A DNA stretch of 64,000 nt from Eopsaltria australis. Taxonomy: Eukaryota; Chordata; Aves; Passeriformes; Petroicidae. A program made the translations under genes and the position numbers. The notes under the pieces were generated by a model, which saw nothing but the letters and a program-made list of their open reading frames with translations, was not told the origin of the DNA and searched no databases. Where the stretch lies: NCBI GenBank assembly GCA_034509425.1, contig JAVTVJ010000439.1, positions 62,001-126,000 of the forward strand. The letters run 5' to 3'. Of this stretch, positions 1 to 6,497 are shown piece by piece. Numbering within the stretch: position 1 is the stretch's first letter; each line of letters begins with the position of its first letter.

Positions 1-519
1 CTATGATGTGGTTTGCAGGGTGAGGCTGGGGGGGGGGGGTCCATCTGCTTTTGCAGGTGCAGATTTACAGCTGTAATTCAGCTGATGCAATATCACAGTG
101 GAGGCTCCTGACGTGGCATGGGGTAACCCCAAGGTCCATGCCACTGTATGATGAGCTGGGCTGTGGCACAGAAAAATGCTGCTTTAAAAGACAAGATGCC
201 AAAATGGATCTAAATGATGAATTGTGTGAATTTTCCTGTCATTTCATCCCTCCCTGGCAAACAGATCTGTGCTTGGGTGGTTTGGCAGGACTGTGTTTGT
301 TACAGGTGTCAGGTGTGAGCCCCATGTGTGATCTCCTCACAAACCCCAGGTGCTAATGGGGTGTGCAGTAAATGATGGGGCCATGGGGGGATTTGGAAGG
401 ATGGACGATCAGAGGACAGGCTCCAGCTCTCCCTCTTCAGGACATTTGGTGCAAGCAGAAGTTTAGTGTGAGCCATGACTAATGCTGGACCTCCCCAAAC
501 AGATAAGGGGCAGTGCAGG
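1..519. other. Left flank, no gene recognised
   Basis: No coding exon or recognisable repeat was found here. A run of about twelve G residues lies near 29-40. The segment from about 475 onward begins to resemble the start of the retroviral LTR downstream, but the outer LTR boundary and a target-site duplication could not be placed by eye. Confidence 0.4.
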
Positions 520-672
520 TGCTGCCGTGTGATCTCAGCTTCCCTAATCAGTGTTGAAGAGGATAAGGAAAGACAAGGAAAGTGTCCTTGGGGAGGCAGC
601 ACATGGAGGAGGAAAAGCCACCAAGGAAGTAAACACAGGTGTCATCAGTCCCAAACAATAACCTGCCATGGC

Positions 673-680
673 TATAAAAA
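673..680 (+). promoter_or_regulatory. TATA box of the retroviral promoter
   Basis: TATAAAAA preceded by GGC lies about 120 bases upstream of the leader splice donor. Initiation would be expected near 700-705. The aligned position in the 3' flank reads GGTAAAAG, not a TATA box. Confidence 0.6.
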
Positions 681-794
681 TCACCGGGCTGAGACTTCGT
701 GACCACCTTTACCTTAAAGGTGCCGGATCTGCTGGATCTCTGCAGAGACCATCTCCAAGCTCCTGGGACTGCCGGAACATTCAGCCAAGGATTG

Positions 795-800
795 GTGAGA
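795..800 (+). promoter_or_regulatory. Candidate leader splice donor
   Basis: GTGAGA follows GGATTG and fits the donor consensus. With the acceptor ending at 6487 it would make a subgenomic env message with a leader exon of about 90-100 bases. The motif also occurs in the 3' flank as GGATTGGTGAGG, so it was part of the ancestral LTR or its edge. Confidence 0.5.
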
Positions 801-840
801 TCTTATTATTGGGGTCCTACTCTGTCTCTCCTTTGCTTCA

Positions 841-1087
841 CCCGCTCCCGAATCCCTTCCCCATTCCTTCCCCGGGAGCCGGCGGCTCGCGGCAGCTGCC
901 GGCTCGGCCGCAGCCTCCAATTCCCACCTTCCCCTTCCCTTGTGCCCAGGCTCGGTGTCCCCCAGGGGATTTTTGGAGGGGTGGGTTGTGGGGTCGCAGC
1001 CTTGCTCTGTGGAGGGGTTGGCAGTGCTGGTGTGTTATGGTAGTTTTGCCCTGAGACGGAGCCGTCTCAGATCTCGTCTCCTTCACT
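841..1087 (+). other. GC-rich structured leader before gag
   Basis: The start of this stretch is strongly CpG-rich compared with surrounding DNA. GAGCCGGC at 876-883 is the reverse complement of GCCGGCTC at 898-905, and the palindrome GGCAGCTGCC spans 891-900. A second hairpin, CTGAGACGG-AG-CCGTCTCAG, occupies 1051-1070, ending 17 bases before the gag ATG. A primer-binding site should lie here if the element is a conventional retrovirus, but I could not name one. Confidence 0.5.
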
Positions 1088-2785
1088 ATGATGAGCGACA
1101 TCGTTAGCAGCTGGAAGCTGGAGCAGTTTGTGCTCCAGAAGTGTCTCCCCCCAATTTGGTCACCGGGGTCTTTCCAGGGCCCGGACGCGTACCAGCAGCT
1201 GTGCCAGCAGTGGGAGAGCTGGTCAGAGGAGAACAAAAAGCCCAAACCCACTAACAAGTGTAAGAAGCGAGCGGCTTTGCAGGGTTTGCTGATGGTAGGC
1301 AGGGAGTTGTCCAGGCTCCTGAAGGATGCTCTTGAGAATGTGCAGACCTTGGAGCAGGCCAAGGAGGAGCTCAAAGTGCAGGTGGACAACCTGCGGGCGG
1401 AGGTGCAGGGCTTGTGCGGGGACTCTCTGCGGAGCGCGGTGGAGATCTCCCGGCTGGAGAGCAAGCTGGGCTATGAGAAGCTGAAAACGGAGGAGCTGAA
1501 GAAGGAGGTTGGCAAGTGGATCGGGGAGACCCACGATGCGCAGAGCGCGGTGCGGGCGGTCCTGCAGGACGTCCAGCGGGACCGGGGCACTGGCCCTGAC
1601 CACAAGGTATGCCATGCCAAGATCCAGGAGCTGGAGGCAGAGCTGGGGGTGTCAAGGGGCATTGTGGCTGCCATCAAAGGCAAGAGGCCCCCGATCGGGA
1701 ATGGTGAAGGGGAGGACTCCCTGGACTTGCACCCGCCCCACTATGATTATGAGGATGATGTGTGGGGTGCTAACGGCCCCACCAGGCCGTCCCCCTATGC
1801 TCCTCTGCGGGAGGAGGTGTGCCAGATGCAGCTAGGGGAGGTAGAGGCTTCCAAAGAGAAAAAGGTCCCCCACGATGAGCCAGTCAGCCATGTCCCACTC
1901 CAGCCCATAGACACCAACAGGCCTGTGGTTTGGTTTACCCCTGAGCAGCTCAAGACAGTGGGGAAGATGCTGGGGCCCCTGACAAAGGAGACAGCGATTA
2001 ACTGGCTGTCCAGGGTCCAGCGTCTGCCCAAGTGCCAGAGTGGCAGCTTTGTGAGTGACCTGATAGACATTGTGAGAAAGTGCATGAAGCCAGATGATTT
2101 CGCAGCGCTGCCAGGGGATGTGCAGATGGGCAATGTCCAGGACATTGGGGATGTCCAGCTGGCCGTGCTGAAGGTGTTCTTCCCAGAGGTCAACCCCTTA
2201 GTGCTCTTCCACCAGGAGAAGCAAAACCCCGAGGAGAGGCCCGATGCCTATATTAACCGTAAAAAGATGCTCTACCAGATGGCCGGGCTGCCTGGCTCAA
2301 AGGACTCCCCCACTGATTTTGACAGGCCTGAGTTCAAGGAGCCTCTGGTGGTGGGGCTGACACCCCCACTGCGGGTGATTGCTGGTGGGGATGCGGCCAA
2401 AAAGCCTCTGTCGGAGCTGGAGCAGATCCTGACCCAGAATTTTGAGCTGCAAAAGCAGGCATTCCCGGGATACCTGTTGGGGGGGAAGAAAGGGAAAACC
2501 TCAGCCATGTCTTTCCAAAATCCAGGGATGAGAAAAATGCAGGGAGACAACCGAAAAGATCCTGATGGCAAGGGGGGGTTGGGGAAGGAGAACCAGCAAG
2601 GGCTGAGGTTTCAGAAGTCCAACCCTTGGCGGGCTGAGCTGAGGAAGCGCTTGATAAAATACGAGAAACAGGAGGACATTGATGGCTTGCCGGATGCGGA
2701 GCTCTTCCAAAAACTGGCCCTGCACGAGGCCAAAAAGCACAGCAGCTCCCACCCCATTGACCCGGGGTCTAAGGCTCAGCAATAG
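1088..2785 (+). CDS. gag: Retroviral Gag polyprotein, complete frame
   Basis: This 565-codon frame begins at tandem ATGs shortly after the leader hairpin. Residues about 58-160 are rich in Leu, Glu and Lys with heptad spacing and are probably a coiled coil. An acidic/Pro-rich linker follows, with PPHY at residues 216-219 matching the PPXY late-domain pattern that recruits NEDD4-type ligases in other Gags. Residues about 275-460 look like capsid, with a Q-E-rich stretch near 376-395 in the position of the major homology region. The C-terminal region is Lys/Gln-rich and basic but has no Cys, so no CCHC zinc knuckle is present. The stop is UAG, with pol in the same frame immediately after. The call rests on position, architecture and these weak motifs. 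Confidence 0.85.
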   Translation: MMSDIVSSWKLEQFVLQKCLPPIWSPGSFQGPDAYQQLCQQWESWSEENKKPKPTNKCKKRAALQGLLMVGRELSRLLKDALENVQTLEQAKEELKVQVDNLRAEVQGLCGDSLRSAVEISRLESKLGYEKLKTEELKKEVGKWIGETHDAQSAVRAVLQDVQRDRGTGPDHKVCHAKIQELEAELGVSRGIVAAIKGKRPPIGNGEGEDSLDLHPPHYDYEDDVWGANGPTRPSPYAPLREEVCQMQLGEVEASKEKKVPHDEPVSHVPLQPIDTNRPVVWFTPEQLKTVGKMLGPLTKETAINWLSRVQRLPKCQSGSFVSDLIDIVRKCMKPDDFAALPGDVQMGNVQDIGDVQLAVLKVFFPEVNPLVLFHQEKQNPEERPDAYINRKKMLYQMAGLPGSKDSPTDFDRPEFKEPLVVGLTPPLRVIAGGDAAKKPLSELEQILTQNFELQKQAFPGYLLGGKKGKTSAMSFQNPGMRKMQGDNRKDPDGKGGLGKENQQGLRFQKSNPWRAELRKRLIKYEKQEDIDGLPDAELFQKLALHEAKKHSSSHPIDPGSKAQQ

Positions 2786-2850
2786 GGCTGCCAGGCACCC
2801 GCATCGCCCCTTTTTGTGGCACCGATTAAGACCGATTTGTGGGGGCGCCC
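2783..2850 (+). promoter_or_regulatory. Candidate UAG readthrough signal between gag and pol
   Basis: Gag ends in UAG followed by G, and the pol frame continues in the same phase with no stop. Nothing requires a frameshift. Downstream, CGCCCC at 2805-2810 can pair with GGGGCG at 2842-2847, a candidate stimulatory stem. Stop-codon readthrough is the known gag-pol strategy of gammaretroviruses; its use here is inferred. Confidence 0.55.
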
Positions 2851-5800
2851 GATAGTTGATGCAACTATTGGAGGAGGGGTGCTTGGACAAGTGATGTTAA
2901 TTGATACTGGTGCCTCTTATTCAATTCTGAATGTGGCCCCCGGCAGAGCCGGGATCTTCCAAACCTCTGAAATTATTGAACTGACAGGGCCGAATGGCCA
3001 GAAATCCTCAGTGCCCTTCACAGGGCCCGTACCCTTTGAAATTGGGGCTGCCAAAGGGTCTGAAAAATTTGGGAAAATGGAAATGAAAGGAAAGCCAGGA
3101 ATTTTAGCCATCTCTGCCCTGACAAAGATGGGGGTGGTGGTGGACCTGGCAAACCAAGCATTGTTACATTGCCCACAAATTGATTTGCCCGTCATCCCGG
3201 CAAGCCACAGGGTGATGTCAGTGAAAGCCCCTGAGGTCCTGGTGCACCCTGAGTGGGAGCCCCGGGTGAAACGGGTCACAGAGCAGTTCCCCCAGGTCTG
3301 GGCAAAGAGCAAGCTGGACTGTGGGCAGATTGATGCTGCTGTGTCAGTCAAAGGGCTGGATCCGCCTCCTCAACTTCAGCCCTGGTACCCAACTGAGGCT
3401 GAAGACAGCCTGTGGGACACAGTCAAAACCTTGCTGGACCAGGGCATGCTGGTGGAGCAGCAGAGCCCCAGCAATGCCCCGGTGTGGCCCCTGAGGAAAG
3501 CAGATGGGAAAATGTGGAAGCTGACAGTTGATTTCAGCATCCTGAACCAAGTCACCCCAATGCAGACCTCCACAGTGGTCAAGTATCCCAACATCATGGC
3601 AGCCATCTCCCGGGGGTCCGAGTGGTTCTCAGTGCTCAGCCTGACCTGCCCATCATTTGCCATCCCCTTGCACCCCAAGTCCTGGCACAAATTTGCCTTC
3701 ACAATTCGAGAACGACAATTTGCTTTCACCAGAGTCCCTCCAGGTTTCCACAATGCCCCTGCCATCTGCCATGCCCATGTGGTGAGGATGTGGGAGCAGC
3801 TCAGCCACCGGGAGAGCGTGCTGTCCTGTGCTGGTGATGTCCTCATCCACACTCAGACAAAGGAGAAGAACCTGGAGGTGCTGGCAGAGGTGCTGGGGGC
3901 TGTCCAGAAGACAGGCTTCAGGATCAGCCCCACAAAGGCCCAGCTGTGCTGGAAGGAGGTCTCCTTTTTGGGGGTGACCCTGGGGGAGGAAGGGCGCTCA
4001 CTGGAAAAGCAGAGGGTTGAGCTCATACAGAAGATGTCGGCACCATCCGATGTCACTACCCTGAGGTCCTTCCTGTCTCTCCTGAGGTTGTGCCGTGAGT
4101 TCATTGAGGATTATGCAGAGAAAGCAACCCCCCTTTGCCACCTCCTGAAGAAGAACATCCCCTGGGAATGGGGGCCAGAGCAGGACGAGGCAGTGAAGAC
4201 CTTAAAGGAGAGTGTGGCACGAGCCCCCATGCTGGTACATCCTCGGGGGGACAGACCCTATGTTCTGCAGCTGGCCAGCACAGGGAGGGGGCTGCAGGCC
4301 ACCCTGGGCCAGCAACACAGTGCCAACCTGCTCCCTGTTGCCCATGCCTCGCGTCTGCTGACGCCACTTGAGCAACAGTTCAGTGATTATGAGAGGGAGG
4401 CTTTAACCTTAACCTGGGCCCTGCAGCACTGGGAGTACCTGGTGGGGTCAGCCCCAGTGCTCCTGAGGACCTCCTGCACCCCAGTGAGGTACCTCTTGTT
4501 GGGAAAGGGGGATGAAGGTCCCCTGTGCCACCCCAGAATGGCCAACTGGGCGTTGGCATTGATCAACAAGGAGGTCCCTGGTGACCCCTCACCTGGTGCC
4601 TACAGGGTGGTGATCAGTGGAGAGAGGGATGGGGAGGAGCTGGGAGTCTCCCTTGCTGACCCCAAGCCATGGCGGGCACCCCTGTTTGAGAGCAGCCTCA
4701 GCTTGGAGGAGGCCAAGCAGAGAGGCTACGTTGTGTGGTTCGTAGATGGGTCCAACTACCATGAGGAAGGGGTGCCCTACACGGGCTATGCCGCTGTCAA
4801 CCGGGGCACTGGTGAGGTGGTGAAGGGGAAGTGCCTGCCACACTCCATCCAGGCTGCTGAGTTGGTGGCCGTGATGGCCGCCCTGGAAAACACGCCCCCA
4901 GACCAGCCCCTGGCCATATTTTCAGACTCGGGTTGGGTGGTGCGTGTGGCACTGGAGTGGCTGCCCCTCTGGAGGGAGAGGGATATGCAGTCTGCTGATG
5001 GCAAGCCTGTCACCTATGCCAAAAAGCTGCTGTACCTTGCCAGGCTGGCAGAGCAGAGGGCATGCCCAGCCCAGATCATTAAGGTCAAGGCCCACAGGAA
5101 GGGAACAGAGGAAGCCAAGTGGAACAAGGAGGCAGATACCAAAGCCAAGCAAGGTGCAAAGGAAGGGCTGATGTGGAAGGCCAGCAAGATATCAGAGATT
5201 GGCCCAGTGTCAGTGGCTCCCAGCAGGCACTGGGAGAGTGTGGATCTGGTGGGCTTGCAGGCACAGGACCCCAGGCTCCGGGAGCTAGCGCAGGGCAGGG
5301 AGTACAAAGGGTGCAAGGTGTGGAAAGATGTCTCAGGGCTGGTGCTGGCACGGAGGGAGGGGGCAGATTTCCCAGTCTGGGTGGTGCCTGAACTGGTCCG
5401 GACGGAGCTGGTGGCCCTGGCTCATGAGCAGGGGCATCTGGGGACAGACAAGACCATGGTGAGGCTGCAGGGTGCTGGGTGGTGGCCTGAAATGAGAGAG
5501 GATGTGGAGAGGTATGTCAGCAATTGCCTGACGTGTGCAGCCAACAATCCCGATGCCAAAACAGCCAAAGCCGTCCTGGGCCACCAGAGGGTTTCTGGGC
5601 CATGGAGCAAGTTGCAGATGGAGTTTATTGGCCCTCTGCCCCAAACTGCCCAAGGCAATAAGTACTGCCTAGTGGTCAGTGATATCTTCACCAAGTGGGT
5701 GGAAGCATTCCCAGCTCGAAACAACACGGCCACTGCAACTGCAAAGATTCTGGTAGAGCACATCTTCTCCCAGTGGGGCATCCCAAAGGAGATCCACTCA

Positions 5801-6451
5801 GACCATGGCCAACGCTTCATTGGGGAAGTTACAAAAGGGGTGTGCCAGGCCCTGGGAATCAAGCAAAAGCTTCACATCACAGGGCATTTCCAGAAGCCAG
5901 TGTCAGCAGAGGGTCCCAACCAGCCACTGAAGACAGCACTGAGGAAACTTGTGAGCCAGCAAAGGAAAGACTGGGATCGTAAGCTCCCACTGACCTTGCT
6001 GGCACTGAGGGGGGCTCTGGCATCTCGAGCACTTTCTCCCCCAAAGTTTCCTCCTGCAAGAGACCCAAAGCTTCTGGAACACTGGTGGCAAGGAGGGGAG
6101 CCCCCTGATGAAATGCAGCCCCGCGTGCTGATGGATAGGTGGGTCCAGGACATGCTGAGGATGGTGTCAGCCACCTACCACCAGCTCGCCTCAGTGCAGG
6201 AGACACACATCCCCAAGATGGATAAGCAGCTGGGAGTGCTCCTGCGCCCCGTGGAGTGGAACACGGGGGACCTGGTAATATACCGAGGGGTTAGGGAGAA
6301 GAACCAGGTGCTGGAACCCCAGTGGATGGGGCCTGTTAGGGTTGTGAACAAGGCCAGCCCCTCTGTGTACCAGGTAGAAATCAGAAAGGGGGCGAAAAGG
6401 CAGGAGAAATGGTTCCATTCTTCACAATTAAAAGCATGGAAGGGAAACTAA
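2786..6451 (+). CDS. pol: Retroviral Pol: protease, RT, RNase H, integrase
   Basis: Numbering is from the first codon after the gag UAG; the first start-like codon is GTG at 2816. The frame is about 1,221 codons with no break. Protease has DTGAS at 40-44. In RT, the motif A aspartate position holds Ser285 (FSVLSL), and the YXDD position reads C348-A-G-D351, so polymerase activity is probably lost. RNase H keeps an acidic set D654, E692, D714 and D784. Integrase keeps the zinc-binding set H880, H884, C914 and C917. In its core, D1006 and E1042 are spaced exactly D-35-E, but the first acidic position is E946 in place of Asp. A dead polymerase inside a fully open frame in an old insertion is unusual and suggests selection for something other than replication. 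Confidence 0.95.
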   Translation, partial: GCQAPASPLFVAPIKTDLWGRPIVDATIGGGVLGQVMLIDTGASYSILNVAPGRAGIFQTSEIIELTGPNGQKSSVPFTGPVPFEIGAAKGSEKFGKMEMKGKPGILAISALTKMGVVVDLANQALLHCPQIDLPVIPASHRVMSVKAPEVLVHPEWEPRVKRVTEQFPQVWAKSKLDCGQIDAAVSVKGLDPPPQLQPWYPTEAEDSLWDTVKTLLDQGMLVEQQSPSNAPVWPLRKADGKMWKLTVDFSILNQVTPMQTSTVVKYPNIMAAISRGSEWFSVLSLTCPSFAIPLHPKSWHKFAFTIRERQFAFTRVPPGFHNAPAICHAHVVRMWEQLSHRESVLSCAGDVLIHTQTKEKNLEVLAEVLGAVQKTGFRISPTKAQLCWKEVSFLGVTLGEEGRSLEKQRVELIQKMSAPSDVTTLRSFLSLLRLCREFIEDYAEKATPLCHLLKKNIPWEWGPEQDEAVKTLKESVARAPMLVHPRGDRPYVLQLASTGRGLQATLGQQHSANLLPVAHASRLLTPLEQQFSDYEREALTLTWALQHWEYLVGSAPVLLRTSCTPVRYLLLGKGDEGPLCHPRMANWALALINKEVPGDPSPGAYRVVISGERDGEELGVSLADPKPWRAPLFESSLSLEEAKQRGYVVWFVDGSNYHEEGVPYTGYAAVNRGTGEVVKGKCLPHSIQAAELVAVMAALENTPPDQPLAIFSDSGWVVRVALEWLPLWRERDMQSADGKPVTYAKKLLYLARLAEQRACPAQIIKVKAHRKGTEEAKWNKEADTKAKQGAKEGLMWKASKISEIGPVSVAPSRHWESVDLVGLQAQDPRLRELAQGREYKGCKVWKDVSGLVLARREGADFPVWVVPELVRTELVALAHEQGHLGTDKTMVRLQGAGWWPEMREDVERYVSNCLTCAANNPDAKTAKAVLGHQRVSGPWSKLQMEFIGPLPQTAQGNKYCLVVSDIFTKWVEAFPARNNTATATAKILVEHIFSQWGIPKEIHSDHGQRFIGEVTKGVCQALGIKQKLHITGHFQKPVSAEGPNQPLKTALRKLVSQQRKDWDRKLPLTLLALRGALASRALSPPKFPPARDPKLLEHWWQGGEPPDEMQPRVLMDRWVQDMLRMVSATYHQLASVQETHIPKMDKQLGVLLRPVEWNTGDLVIYRGVREKNQVLEPQWMGPVRVVNKASPSVYQVEIRKGAKRQEKWFHSSQLKAWKGN

Positions 6452-6467
6452 CGGGGCTGGAGAGCCC

Positions 6468-6487
6468 GCCTTGCTTATGTTTTGCAG
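6468..6487 (+). promoter_or_regulatory. Env splice acceptor
   Basis: A pyrimidine-rich tract ending TTATGTTTTGCAG precedes the env ATG at 6498 by ten bases and falls in the 46-base gap after the pol stop. It matches the acceptor consensus well and would produce a spliced env mRNA with the donor at 795. Confidence 0.6.
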
Positions 6488-6497
6488 ATAAAGGAAA

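Larger units (their letters stand above)
520..840 (+). repeat. 5' LTR-derived promoter flank
   Basis: Two blocks align with the 3' flank. The first is around 560-600 against about 9610-9650, sharing a GATAAGGAAAG/GGTAAGGAAAG core. The second is around 700-812 against about 9765-9875, sharing GGATTGGTGAG. Identity by eye is roughly 60-70% with indels. This copy carries a TATA box, but nothing corresponding to the AATAAA and the following downstream segment of the 3' copy; a GC-rich sequence takes its place. It may therefore work only as a promoter. Confidence 0.72.

Noticed and set aside
841..1087. A primer-binding site for a specific tRNA
   Set aside because: Several TGG-containing words exist, but none matched an 18-base tRNA 3' end convincingly.
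838..1655. Long minus-strand frames opposite gag
   Set aside because: They are shadows of the GC-rich gag sequence; the plus-strand gag explains them.
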